NCBI GenBank assembly: GCA_963778165.1 | Contig: CAVZTE010000004.1 | Location: forward strand, 372,001-436,000 | DNA length: 64,000 nucleotides | Reading direction: 5' to 3' | Source: Bog-756 sp963778165 | GTDB lineage: Bacteria; Actinomycetota; Acidimicrobiia; Acidimicrobiales; RAAP-2 | Part shown: in pieces, positions 25,536 through 34,929 of the stretch | Layout: each line of letters opens with the position of its first letter | Position numbering within the stretch: the stretch's first letter is position 1 | Notes under the pieces: generated by a model | What the model was told of the DNA's origin: nothing | Databases searched by the model: none | What the model saw: the letters and a program-made list of their open reading frames with translations, nothing else | Position numbers and translations under genes: made by a program

Positions 25536-28500
25536 CTAACTGGAAACGACCAGGCTGAACTTGGCCGTGGCCGTCTGCGTGGCCGGCTTGGACGAGTCCT
25601 TGACCGTCACCGTGACCGTGTAGGTCTTGGCCGCACCCGTTTCCGTGCCCGAGAGGACACCTGCCGTACTCAGCTTGAGGCCCGTGGGCAGGCCGGTGGC
25701 CGTCCAGGTCAGCTTCCCGACGCCGTACTTCGACGTCAGAGTGGTCGAGGGGTACTTCTTGCCCTTGGTGGCCTTGGGCAACGTCCTGGTGACGATGTAG
25801 AGCCCGTCGGGGGTCACCGACTTCGACTTGGCAGAAGCCTTGCCCGCGCCCCCGGCGTTCTCGGCCGACACCGTGAAGGTGTACGCCGTTCCGTTGGTCA
25901 GCTTGGTCACCGTGTACGAGGTGACATCCCCCACCGTCACCGAGGACCCGGTCGACGGCTTGATGACGTAGTGGGTGATGGCTGATCCACCGTTGCTGGT
26001 GGGGGCCTTCCAGGTGATCTTGACCGATGCCTTGCCCGCAGTGACGGTCACTGCGGTCGGGGCCCCCGGCACGGTGTACGGCTTCACCGAGTTGGAGGGC
26101 GACGAGGCGGGGCCGGTGCTGCCGGGCCCGTTGGTGGCGGTCACCGTGAAGGTGTAGCTGTTGCCGGGTGTCAGGCCGGTCACCACCACGGGCGAGCCGG
26201 AACCGGTGGCGGTCTGCCCTCCGTTGGCCGGGGTGGTCGAGTCGATGGCCGTCACCGTGTAGGAGGTGATGGCCGAGTAGCCATCGGACTCCGGTGCCGT
26301 GAAGGACACCGTGGCCTTGGCACTGCCTGCCGTCGCGGTCACGGCGGTTGGAGCCCCTGGCTCGGTGTAGGGAACCACGGCGTTGGACGCCGACGAAGCC
26401 GGCCCGGTCTGGGCGTCGTTGGAGGCGGTCACGGTGAAGGTGTAGCTGTCACCGGGAGTCAGGTCGGTCACGACCACGGTGGTACCGGAGCCGGAACCGG
26501 TCTGCCCTCCGTTGGCCGGGGTGGTCGAGTCGATGGCCGTCACCGTGTAGGAGGTGATCGGCGAGCCCCCGTTGACCGGGGCTGCCGTGAAGGACACCGA
26601 GGCCTCGGCGAGGCCGGCGCTGGCGGTCACGCCGGTGGCGCTCCCCGGCTCGGTGTCCGGGATCACGGTATTCGACTGCGTGGCGATCCCGGTGCCCACC
26701 GAGTTGGTGGCACCGACAGTGAAGTAGTAGCTGTCACCGTTGTTGAGCCCGTCGAACGTGTAGGTGAGCACGTTGCCCACGGTGACCGGAGTCCCTGCCG
26801 TACCGTTGTCGTAGGGGGTGACCACGTAGCCGGTGACGGGCGGTCCCTCGTCCGAGGATGCGGACCAGTTGACGGTGGCCGTGGCATCGCCGACGGTGGC
26901 CGCCGCGCTGGCCGGGGCGTCAGCGTAACTACCGGGCTCCACGGGGTTGGAGGCAGCCGAAGTCCCCCGGTCCCCACCCCGTTGATGGCGGCGACCGTGT
27001 AGGTGTAGCTGTCGTCGTTGGTGAGCTCATTGAAGGTGTAGGTGAGCACGTTGCCCACCGTGACCTGGGTCACCTCCGTGGCACCGTCGTACTCGGTGAG
27101 GACGTAGCCGGTGATGGTCGAGCCCTCATTGAACGGTGCGGTCCAGGTGATCGAGGCCTGGGTGTTGCCCGCTGTGGCGGTGGGAGCAGCCGGGGTGTCC
27201 GGAACGGTGTCCGGTACCACGGCCGTCGATTGCGCCGAGGGGCTGCCGGTGCCCACCCCGTTGATGGCGGCGACCGTGAAGGTGTAGCTGTCACCGTTGT
27301 TGAGCCCAGTGAAGCTGTAGGTGAGCACATTGCCCACGGTGACCGGAGTCCCAGCCGTACCGTTGTCGTACGGGGTGACCACGTACCCGGTGATGGTCGA
27401 GCCCTCATTGAAGGGGGTCGTCCAGTTGACGGTGGCGGTCTGATTGCCGGCGGTGGCGGTCGGGGTGGCCGGGGCGTCGGGCACATTGTCCGGCACCACC
27501 GCGCTGGAGGCCGCCGATGCCGACCCGGTGCCCACCGAGTTGGTGGCAGCCACCGTGAAGGTGTAGCTGTCGCCGTTGACAAGGGCATCACCGTTGGCGG
27601 CGTCGAACGTGTAGGTGGAGGAGGCTGGCACGTCGACCGGAGTCTGGGCCACACCGCTCAGGTATGGGGTGATCACATAGCCGTTGATGCCCGCTCCATC
27701 GCTGTAGGGAGCACCCCAGGTGAGCGTGGCCGATTGATTGCCGGCTGTTACCGACGGTGCCACCGGGGTAGCCGGCGGGCCGGCTGCCAGGGTCAGCGGG
27801 GAAGAGGGCGCCGAGGACGTGCCCGTGCCCACCGAGTTGATGGCGGCCACCGTGAAGGTATAGGTGTCGCCACCGAAGAGCTTGGTCGCCGATATCGGGC
27901 TGGTGGTTCCGGTGGCGGTGGTGCTCCCGGCCGAGTCGGTGGTGTCGGTAGCCGTCACTTTGTATGAGGTGATGTTGGCGCCACCGTTGTTGGTCGGCGG
28001 GGTGAAGGACACCGAGGCTGCATTGGTGCCACCCGTGGCGCCCACGCCGGTCGGCGGGTAGGGAACGCCGTTCGGGACGGTGAGGGTGAAGCTCTGGGTG
28101 GCCGGCGTCCCACCGCTGACGGCGGCGGACAGTGTGATCGGGTAGCTCCCGGGTTGGGTCGGGCTCCCGGTCAGTAGGCCTGAGGTGGCCAACGTCACTC
28201 CGTTGGGAAGCGGGCCGGTCTCGGTGATGGTGGGGGTCGGGCAGCCGGTCGATGCGGCGGCGAACCAGTTGGTCGTCTGCTGGGTGAAGGTGGCGGAGGC
28301 CCCTGAGTAGAAGCCTGGGGTCGAATCCGCCGCGGCGCACGGGCCAGGGGTGGCGCTCCAGACGAACCCGTTGGGGTCAGTCCCATCGGCGGTGAAGGTG
28401 ACCTCGGTGTTCCAGTAGTCGGTCACGGCGCCGGCCGCGGTGGCGCAGGCGATCCCTGCTTCCCAGGTCCCGCTCGAGGCGGCATTGTCGAGGAGGGTAC

Positions 28501-29017
28501 TGAGGGGGATGACGTTCCTGGTGACCAGCGGCGCAAACTCGAGATTGCCGGGGATGCCGATGATCTGACCGGTCGTGGATGCGGTGTTGGCGCCTCCGTA
28601 GTACTTCCCGGGCGCCGTCACCAATCCGGACGGGGCATCGGGATAGTCCGCCGGGACACCGGTCGTGAACGAGATGGCAGCCGGGTTGGTGCCTTCGGGC
28701 ACCAGGTAGCTGTACACGTGGTAGCCGTCGCTGGCGCTGTCCCCGTCGCAGGCGGCTTGAGCCGGCAGGGCCACGGTGAACTGGGTGGTGGAGCCGCCGG
28801 AAGACAGGGTGGTATCGCCGTTCGGGTTGGCGATGGTGGCGGTGCCGTCGAGGGTCGAAGCGCCTGCCGGCGTCACCCCGGTGGCGGTCAGCCCGGCGAA
28901 GGTGGCCATGAAGACCGCCACGGCGGCCAGTCCGACCTTGAGGCGCCGGGCCCCCGAGGTCCGGGTCCGCCCGGACCCGGCCTCGGTGTTGTGGGTTGCA
29001 TCAGCGTGTGTGCGCAT
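25536..29017 (-). pseudogene. Large secreted FnIII/Ig-repeat protein (cassette 2), frameshifted
   Basis: The locus encodes about 1,160 residues once one base is restored. It has the same first 65 residues as the protein at 22740-23945, a related 200-residue domain, a He_PIG-like segment, about eight fibronectin type III repeats of 90-100 residues (blades ending in SYTFTVAAINSVGTG-like strands) and a C-terminal He_PIG-like domain. The first part reads from 29017 and is open in frame to 26663; the rest is in the frame open from 26942 to 25536. The switch falls in a run of five C bases at 26964-26968 (GGGGG on the coding strand); a sixth G restores T-G-G-T-S-A-A-S-N-P. It follows PstS copy 2 by 62 bp. 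Function: probably surface binding or adhesion. Whether the break is real or an error is undecided. Confidence 0.82.
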
Positions 29018-30342
29018 GGTTCCGTTTCTTTTCTCTCGCTCGTGTCGTTCGGTGTACGGGTATCGGTTGCGGGGCCGGCTCAGCCGTTACCCGTCATGGT
29101 CGTGCTTCCGCAGGTGCCTTCGCCCGAGGTGAGGCTGTCGAAGCCGAACTCATGGGCGGTGGTCTGGGCGGCGGTGGCGCAGATGCTGGAGCCGCTACCC
29201 ACGAACAGGTCGACGAGGTTGGGGTCGTAGTCCAGGTTGCTACTGGTGATCGCCCGGGTGGGGACCACCGAGTAGATGTTGTAACCGAACAGGGAGTCCT
29301 GGTAGTAGGTGGTGTTGGGCGTCAGGTTCGGGGCCGTGCCGGTGTAGGGCAGACCGAGGTTGGTGCTGCCGTCGGTGACGGACCCGAGGGCCACGCCGTT
29401 GGCCCGGGCCGTGGCCGACTGGTCCACCGAGTTCCCGTTGGCCTGGCCGATCCAGTCACCCGCCGAGATGGGGATGAGGGCCGCGGTGTGAGCCGGGAGG
29501 GACTTGGCGAACGAGTAGAAGGCGTTGCCGTTGTTCTGCTGGATCTGGGCGCAGGCGGGGGTGGCGTTGGCCTCGGCCGTGGCGTCGGAGACCCCGATGG
29601 CCGTCTCCAGGTTGGAGCGGGGGGACGATCCCGAGATGGTCAGGCAGGGATCGATGGTGTCGCCCCCGATGGTGGTGATGGTCCCCGAGTAGATCCCGGT
29701 CAACTGAGCCTTGGTCAGACTGGACAGGGTCGAGTCACCGTTGGTCGAGTCGTAGTACATGTAGGCCACGGCGTCCCGGGCGAAGGGGATGAAGGTGAGG
29801 TTGGTGCCGGCGACCTTCTCGCCCCGGGCGGCCCGGGCAAAGTTGATCTGACCGGTGAGGACCACCGTGGCACCGGTGCACGATCCCGAGGTGTTCTCGA
29901 AGCCGGCCCCGGTGACCAGGTCATTGAGGGCGGCCAGGCCGGCCGTGGTGGAGTTGGGCCGGTCGAAGGACGGTCCGCCCGGCTCGGTGGTGATGCAACC
30001 CGGGTTGGTGGTGGTGCCGCCCTGGGGGTACGCGTCGAACGACACGATGACGTTGTTGTCGTCGCCCGCCGTGGAGTGCAGCGGGGTGAACCACTTGGTG
30101 GTGGCGGTGTTCGGGGCCGAGGCGCCGGCGTAGGCCTGGTACAGGTCCTGGGTGACATCGGCACCCACCGCCACGTCGGCGGTGGTGAAGAGCGGGTCGG
30201 CCTGGGCCGACGGGCCGCTCAGTGCGGTCAGGCTGGCAATGCCGGCGGTGCCGGCAGCAATTGACAGCGCGGCGACGATACGGATGCTCCTGGTTCTCAG
30301 GAAGGATTTCATCGATGCTCCTTGTTCGCGCCAGGACACGGC
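28824..30342. repeat. Direct repeat copy 2 (1,519 bp, pairs with 23752-25270)
   Basis: This copy carries the 5' end of the FnIII gene, the spacer, PstS copy 2 and the start of its leader. The left edge lies in the codons after the shared signal region, and the right edge about 30 bp upstream of the PstS start. Recombination between the copies would delete 5,072 bp, removing one PstS gene and fusing the shared signal peptide to the other surface-protein body. Confidence 0.92.
29080..30312 (-). CDS. PstS-like secreted substrate-binding protein (copy 2)
   Basis: The coding sequence matches that of copy 1 at 24008-25240, giving the same 410 residues with the same Sec signal and phosphate-binding-type fold. 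The ATG at 30312 follows AAGGAGC; the frame is open further upstream but without family sequence. Only the promoter differs between the copies, since the leader diverges about 30 bp upstream of the ATG. Two full promoters driving the same protein, each followed by a different surface protein, suggest that the surface partner is the variable part. As for copy 1, no transporter membrane genes are nearby. Confidence 0.9.
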   Translation of the reverse strand: MKSFLRTRSIRIVAALSIAAGTAGIASLTALSGPSAQADPLFTTADVAVGADVTQDLYQAYAGASAPNTATTKWFTPLHSTAGDDNNVIVSFDAYPQGGTTTNPGCITTEPGGPSFDRPNSTTAGLAALNDLVTGAGFENTSGSCTGATVVLTGQINFARAARGEKVAGTNLTFIPFARDAVAYMYYDSTNGDSTLSSLTKAQLTGIYSGTITTIGGDTIDPCLTISGSSPRSNLETAIGVSDATAEANATPACAQIQQNNGNAFYSFAKSLPAHTAALIPISAGDWIGQANGNSVDQSATARANGVALGSVTDGSTNLGLPYTGTAPNLTPNTTYYQDSLFGYNIYSVVPTRAITSSNLDYDPNLVDLFVGSGSSICATAAQTTAHEFGFDSLTSGEGTCGSTTMTGNG

Positions 30343-30403
30343 AGACCTCAAGCAGCGATGGCCCCTACCATTACCCGACAAACCCTAGTGGATTGCTCAA
30401 CTA

Positions 30404-30432
30404 AACATAAGTTAAGTAATCCTATGTGTCAA
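30404..30432 (-). promoter_or_regulatory. Predicted promoter of PstS copy 2
   Basis: On the minus strand, TTGACA (30432-30427) and TATGTT (30409-30404) are separated by 17 bases. The region is markedly A/T-rich for this genome. Both PstS copies share the sequence GGTTGACA at the -35 position and a TTAACTTA-like -10 neighbourhood, while the spacer differs. No clear actinomycete PHO box (GTTCACC-type direct repeats) is seen. Confidence 0.6.
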
Positions 30433-30679
30433 CCAGGGAATACGCAGAAATCGGAGAATCCCCCCGATTTTTGGGGTGTAGATCCACCTGCTCTTGGGTA
30501 TCCCTTTGGGTTGCTCACTGAACGTAGGGGTGAGGTGGCGGCGCGTGGCGTAGAACCGACAGCCGACTTCGCAGAGTTCGACTTGTCACCGTGTCTCTCA
30601 TGACACACTTGGCCGGCACGGCCTCGCGTACAGACGAGAGTCGTGCAGCAGAAGACAGTGGAACGACAGGGAGCAGAAG
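30433..30679. other. Intergenic region upstream of mycothiol formaldehyde dehydrogenase
   Basis: About 250 bases without a convincing gene. A weak hairpin (AAATCGG/CCGATTT, 30448-30470, followed by TT) and a short inverted repeat GTGTC-TCTCAT-GACAC near 30591-30606 are present. The second could be an operator for the downstream gene, whose ATG at 30680 has AGGGAGCAGAAG as ribosome site. Confidence 0.4.
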
Positions 30680-31765
30680 ATGACAGCTGAGGTCCAGGGG
30701 GTCGTGGCCATGGCCAAGGGGGAGCCGGTCTCGGTGGTCACCATCGTGGTGCCCGATCCGGGCCCCGGCGAGGCGGTCGTCCGGGTACAGGCCTGTGGGG
30801 TGTGCCACACCGATCTCCATTACCGGGAAGGCGGCATCAACGACGAGTTCCCGTTCCTCCTCGGGCACGAGGCCGCCGGGGTGGTCGAAGCCGTCGGGCC
30901 CGACGTGACATCGGTGGAATCCGGAGACTTCGTGGTCCTCAACTGGCGCGCCGTGTGCGGGCAGTGCCGGTCGTGCCTCCGCGGCCGGCCCTGGTACTGC
31001 TTCGATACCCACAATGCCGTCCAGAAGATGACCCTCGCCGACGGGACACCCCTCTCGCCGGCGCTGGGCATTGGAGCCTTTGCCGAAAAGACCCTGGTGG
31101 CCGCGGGTCAGTGCACCAAGGTGGATCCGGCGGCCCGGCCCGAGGCGGTCGGTCTACTGGGTTGTGGGGTGATGGCCGGCCTGGGCTCAGCCATGCTGAC
31201 CGGCGAGGTCGGTCCGGGGGACTCGGTCGCCGTGTTCGGCTGCGGCGGCGTGGGGTGCGCGGCCATCGCCGGGGCCCGCCTGGCCGGGGCGGCGACGATC
31301 GTGGCCATCGACCTCGATCCGGGAAAGCTCGACCTGGCTCGGGAGTTCGGGGCCACCGATGTGGTCGACGCTTCGCGGGAGGATGTGGTCGGGGCGGTCC
31401 AGGCCCTCACCGGAGGGAACGGCGCCAACGTCTGTATCGAGGCCGTGGGAAATCCCAAAGTGCTGGAGCAGGCGTTCTACTCGCGGGACCTGGCCGGCAC
31501 CTTGGTCCAGGTCGGGGTGCCCACGCCCGAGATGCGGATCGATCTGCCCATGATCGACTTCTTCGGCCGTGGCGGCCAGCTCCGTCCCAGCTGGTACGGG
31601 GACTGCCTGCCGTCCCGGGACTTCCCCATGCTGGTGGACCTGTACCTCCAGGGCCGGCTGGACCTCGACCGGTTCGTCAGCGAGACCATCGGCCTTGGCG
31701 ACATCGAAGAGGCGTTCCACCGCATGGAGCGGGGCGAGGTGCTCCGATCGGTCGTCGTCATCTGA
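30680..31765 (+). CDS. mscR: Mycothiol-dependent formaldehyde dehydrogenase/S-nitrosomycothiol reductase-like zinc ADH
   Basis: The 361-residue class III-type zinc alcohol dehydrogenase has the catalytic zinc ligands C42 (GVCHTD) and H63-E64 (GHEAAG), four structural-zinc cysteines at 93, 96, 99 and 107, and the NAD motif FGCGGVGCAA. In actinomycetes this family oxidises S-hydroxymethyl-mycothiol to S-formyl-mycothiol and also reduces S-nitrosomycothiol. The assignment is supported by the overlapping MBL hydrolase gene downstream, the usual partner. It acts in the cytoplasm and protects against formaldehyde and nitrosative stress. Confidence 0.85.
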   Translation: MTAEVQGVVAMAKGEPVSVVTIVVPDPGPGEAVVRVQACGVCHTDLHYREGGINDEFPFLLGHEAAGVVEAVGPDVTSVESGDFVVLNWRAVCGQCRSCLRGRPWYCFDTHNAVQKMTLADGTPLSPALGIGAFAEKTLVAAGQCTKVDPAARPEAVGLLGCGVMAGLGSAMLTGEVGPGDSVAVFGCGGVGCAAIAGARLAGAATIVAIDLDPGKLDLAREFGATDVVDASREDVVGAVQALTGGNGANVCIEAVGNPKVLEQAFYSRDLAGTLVQVGVPTPEMRIDLPMIDFFGRGGQLRPSWYGDCLPSRDFPMLVDLYLQGRLDLDRFVSETIGLGDIEEAFHRMERGEVLRSVVVI

Positions 31766-32385
31766 TGATCGAGCAGGTGACGACCTCGGGGATCTTCTCG
31801 TTGGACGGCGAGGACTTCGAAGTCGACAACAACATCTGGCTGGTCGGCGACGACCGTGAGGTGATGGTGATCGACGCGGCCCACGACCACCGGCCCATCG
31901 TCGAGGCCGTGGGCGACCGCACCACCACCGCCATCATCGCCACCCACGGACACAACGACCACATCAACGCCGCCGGGGCCCTGACTGAAGCCCTGGGAGC
32001 CCCGGTCTGGCTGCACCCGGCCGACCTGATGTTGTGGGAGGCCCTCTACCCCGACCGTGCGCCCGATGGAGTCCTGTCCGACGACATGGCCCTGACCGCC
32101 GGAGGCTCCACGCTCCAGGTCCTGCACACTCCGGGGCACTCGCCGGGCGGATGCTGCCTGTACCTCGCCGACGAGGGAGTGCTCTTCTCCGGTGACACCC
32201 TGTTCAACGGAGGGCCCGGTGCCACCGGGCGGAGCTACTCGGACTTCCCCACAATCATCACCTCGATCTCCGAACGCCTCTTGGTCTTGCCGGCCGCCAC
32301 CCGGGTGCTGACCGGCCACGGCGCCGAAACCACCATCGGGGCCGAGGCCACCCACCTTCCCGAGTGGCTGGACCGGGAGTCCTGA
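31765..32385 (+). CDS. MBL-fold hydrolase, partner of MscR
   Basis: The 206-residue glyoxalase II-like protein has H61-x-H63-x-D65-H66 (THGHNDHI), a later histidine in HTPGHSPGG, an aspartate in LFSGDTLF and a final histidine in LTGHGAE, so all metal ligands are present. Its ATG overlaps the stop of the dehydrogenase (TGATG), implying coupled translation. In actinomycetes a small MBL protein regularly accompanies MscR and is thought to hydrolyse S-formyl-mycothiol to formate and mycothiol. The pairing is established; the exact reaction is inference. Confidence 0.88.
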   Translation: MIEQVTTSGIFSLDGEDFEVDNNIWLVGDDREVMVIDAAHDHRPIVEAVGDRTTTAIIATHGHNDHINAAGALTEALGAPVWLHPADLMLWEALYPDRAPDGVLSDDMALTAGGSTLQVLHTPGHSPGGCCLYLADEGVLFSGDTLFNGGPGATGRSYSDFPTIITSISERLLVLPAATRVLTGHGAETTIGAEATHLPEWLDRES

Positions 32386-32712
32386 CCGTTCCGGGACCCA
32401 CCACCTCCCGACGGTGAGCTCACCCTGCCCGTCGGCAAGCCGCTCCACTACGTGTCTGGTTTTCAGAACTGCCCAAAATATCGGTTGTAGCCGGTACTTG
32501 CTCAGTCAAGCTATCGGCTCCAGGCCATAATCCGCCCCTTTCGGCGAATCAGGCACCGGACTGGCGCTACTAGGCCGGAGCGGGGGGAGGTCATCGAGCC
32601 CCACAAGGCCGCGATCCCCGCCCGGCGCTACCCCATCAACTAATTTTCCGTACCGCCCACCCCGGCGGGGTCGGTCAGGCATCCGGAACTCGACCACGGG
32701 GAGCGCGTTGAG
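32386..32712. other. Intergenic region upstream of APC permease, nothing identified
   Basis: These 327 bases contain A/T-richer patches (near 32460-32490 and 32640) and several short inverted repeats, but no convincing gene, terminator with T-run, or recognised riboswitch. It presumably holds the promoter and leader of the permease; GGGGAG near 32699 is the ribosome site. Confidence 0.4.
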
Positions 32713-34359
32713 ATGAGCCACACCACGGTCTCTCCGGGAGCCGGGTCCTCGGCCGATGGTGGGGCCTCCCCCGGTGACGGGCTGACCCGAGACATCGGGT
32801 TCTTCGGGCTCCTCCTCACCTCCGAAGGGTCGATCATCGGATCGGGCTGGCTCTTCGGGGCCCTGGCCTGCTCCCTGATCGGTGGACCGGCCGCCATCAT
32901 CGCCTGGCTGATCGGCTCCGTGGCGGTGATCCTGCTGGCGCTGGTCCACGCCGAACTGGGCGGGATGTTCCCGGTCAGCGGGGGCACCACCCGCTTCCCC
33001 TACTACGCCTTCGGCGGCCTGGCCGGAGCCTCGTTCGGGTGGTTCTCCTGGCTGCAGGCGGTCGGAACCGCTCCCATCGAGGTGGAGGCGGCCATCACCT
33101 ACACCGGTAACTACTGGCACGGGCTGACCACGGTGTCGGGGGGCGTACCGGTCCTCACCGGGTTGGGCTACCTGGTGGCCACGCTGATGATGGCCCTGTT
33201 CGTGGTGGCCAACCTGTTCGGGGTCCGCTACCTGGTGCGGGCCAACAACGCCATCACCACCTGGAAGGTCATCATCCCGGTCCTCACCATCGTGGTCCTC
33301 CTCTTCACCCACTTCGACACCACCAACTTCACCAGTCACGGCTTCGCCCCGTTCGGACTCCACGGAATCCTCAACGCCGTGAGTGACGGGGGTGCGGTCT
33401 TCGCCCTGGTCGGATTCGAACAGGCGGTCCAACTCGGCGGGGAGAGCAGGAACCCCCAACGGGACATGCCCCGGGCGGTGATCTTCTCCATGCTGATCGG
33501 AGCCACCATCTACATCCTGTTGCAGGTGGTGTTCATCGGCGCCCTGCCCGAGCACGCCCTGGCCCACGGCTGGGCCCACGTCAGCTTCACCGGGATCTTC
33601 GGCCCGTTCGCCGGCCTGGCCAAGGGCCTGGGCCTGGCCTGGCTGGCCTACATCCTCTACGCCGACGCCATCATCGCCCCCACCGGCTCGGGCCTCATCT
33701 ACACCACCACCACCAGCCGCATCACCTTCGGCATGAGCAAGAACGGACACGTGCCGGTGATCTTCGAGAAGACCACCAAGAAGGCCAACGTGCCCATCTA
33801 CGGGCTGATCTTCACCTTCTTGATGGGGCTGCTGCTCTTCCTGCCCTTCCCCGGGTGGCAGAAGCTGGTCGGCTTCATCACGTCGGCCACCGTGCTGATG
33901 TACGCCGGGGCGCCGTTGGCCCTGGGTGCCCTCCGGCACCAGAAGCCCCACGCCGAACGGCCGTACCGACTGCCGTGGGCCCAGGTCCTGTGCCCGGCTT
34001 CATTCATCTCGGCCAGCCTGATCATCTACTGGAGCGGATGGGAGGTGGTGTGGAAGCTGATGGTGGCGGTGGTCCTCGGCTACCTGCTCATGGGACTGTC
34101 CCGGGCCACCCACGCCAACCCGGTCCACTCCCCGCTCGACTGGAGGGCCGCCATCTGGCTGTGGCCCTACCTGGCCGGACTGACCCTCATCTCCTACCTC
34201 GGGCAGTTCCAGGGCGGGAGGGAGGACATCCCCTTCTACTGGGACATCGTGGTGGTGGCGGTGTGGAGCCTCATCGTCTACTACACCGCCATCCGGCTCC
34301 GTCTCCCCGAGGAGAAGGTCGATGAGTACGCCCGGGGCGTCTACGGATTCGAGAGCTGA
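32713..34359 (+). CDS. APC-superfamily amino acid permease
   Basis: This 548-residue protein has about 12-13 transmembrane helices with the LeuT-like APC fold. The first helix carries GSIIGSGWLFG, the substrate-binding unwound glycine motif, and the sixth region carries GGAVFALVGFEQAVQLGGE, with the helix break and the acidic-basic ESRNPQRDMPRAV loop typical of amino acid-polyamine-organocation permeases. The N-terminal 25 residues are disordered and cytoplasmic. It would import amino acids or amines by proton or cation symport; the substrate is unknown. It converges with the SnoaL gene. Confidence 0.92.
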   Translation: MSHTTVSPGAGSSADGGASPGDGLTRDIGFFGLLLTSEGSIIGSGWLFGALACSLIGGPAAIIAWLIGSVAVILLALVHAELGGMFPVSGGTTRFPYYAFGGLAGASFGWFSWLQAVGTAPIEVEAAITYTGNYWHGLTTVSGGVPVLTGLGYLVATLMMALFVVANLFGVRYLVRANNAITTWKVIIPVLTIVVLLFTHFDTTNFTSHGFAPFGLHGILNAVSDGGAVFALVGFEQAVQLGGESRNPQRDMPRAVIFSMLIGATIYILLQVVFIGALPEHALAHGWAHVSFTGIFGPFAGLAKGLGLAWLAYILYADAIIAPTGSGLIYTTTTSRITFGMSKNGHVPVIFEKTTKKANVPIYGLIFTFLMGLLLFLPFPGWQKLVGFITSATVLMYAGAPLALGALRHQKPHAERPYRLPWAQVLCPASFISASLIIYWSGWEVVWKLMVAVVLGYLLMGLSRATHANPVHSPLDWRAAIWLWPYLAGLTLISYLGQFQGGREDIPFYWDIVVVAVWSLIVYYTAIRLRLPEEKVDEYARGVYGFES

Positions 34360-34396
34360 GCCGACCGGCGGGACCGTCGGGCCGTGGGACCAGCAT

Positions 34397-34861
34397 TCAG
34401 GTGTAACCCTGCATGATGTGCTCGACCCACCAGTCCGGAGCCGCACCCATCAAGGTCTGCAGATCCCAGTAGTCCCACCAGCGCACGATGGTCCCGTCAC
34501 GTAGCTCGTGCACCGAGACGAACGGGAGGGTCACCTGCTCCCCGGTGTGCCAGTGCCACGTCTCGGCATGCTCGGTGACCACCGTGTCGCCCTCGGCCAC
34601 CATCAGCCGCAACGAGTGCTGGTACTCCGAGATCTGCTCGAGCCCGAGCCGGAGCCGGGCCACGATCTGGCCGGGGCCCCGGGCCACATCGTCGGCCGGG
34701 GACGGCACATCGGTGTACTCGCTGTCCTCGGCGAAGAACGAACCGATGGCATCCCAGTCGCGCCCATAGAGCACCTCCCAGAAGGCCCGGACGGTCTCCT
34801 TATTGTCTTTGGCGTTATCGTCTTTGGCGTTTCCTTGGGGCCGGTCGCTCACGGTCCGCAC
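34397..34861 (-). CDS. SnoaL/limonene-epoxide-hydrolase-like protein
   Basis: The 154-residue protein has an NTF2/SnoaL alpha+beta cone fold: KETVRAFWEVLYGRDWDAIG, SFFAEDSEYTDVPSP, GDTVVTEHAETWHW and the VHELRDGTIVRWWDYWDL ending. Such proteins isomerise or hydrolyse small hydrophobic compounds. The start is GTG at 34861 or 34852; neither has a strong ribosome site. Just after the start the code has an imperfect direct repeat giving the double NAKDD/NAKDN sequence, a low-complexity lead-in that is probably disordered. It stands between two plus-strand genes; substrate unknown. Confidence 0.82.
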   Translation of the reverse strand: MRTVSDRPQGNAKDDNAKDNKETVRAFWEVLYGRDWDAIGSFFAEDSEYTDVPSPADDVARGPGQIVARLRLGLEQISEYQHSLRLMVAEGDTVVTEHAETWHWHTGEQVTLPFVSVHELRDGTIVRWWDYWDLQTLMGAAPDWWVEHIMQGYT

Positions 34862-34929
34862 GGTACCCCGGCCGGCCGGTCTCCGCCCACGGTGGCCCAG
34901 CGGCGTGGCCCAGGAATCACCTCGAGAAC

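Noticed and set aside
22740..30342. Possible insertion sequence or transposon carrying the duplicated PstS block
   Set aside because: No transposase, terminal inverted repeats or target-site duplications; simple tandem duplication or conversion explains the repeat.
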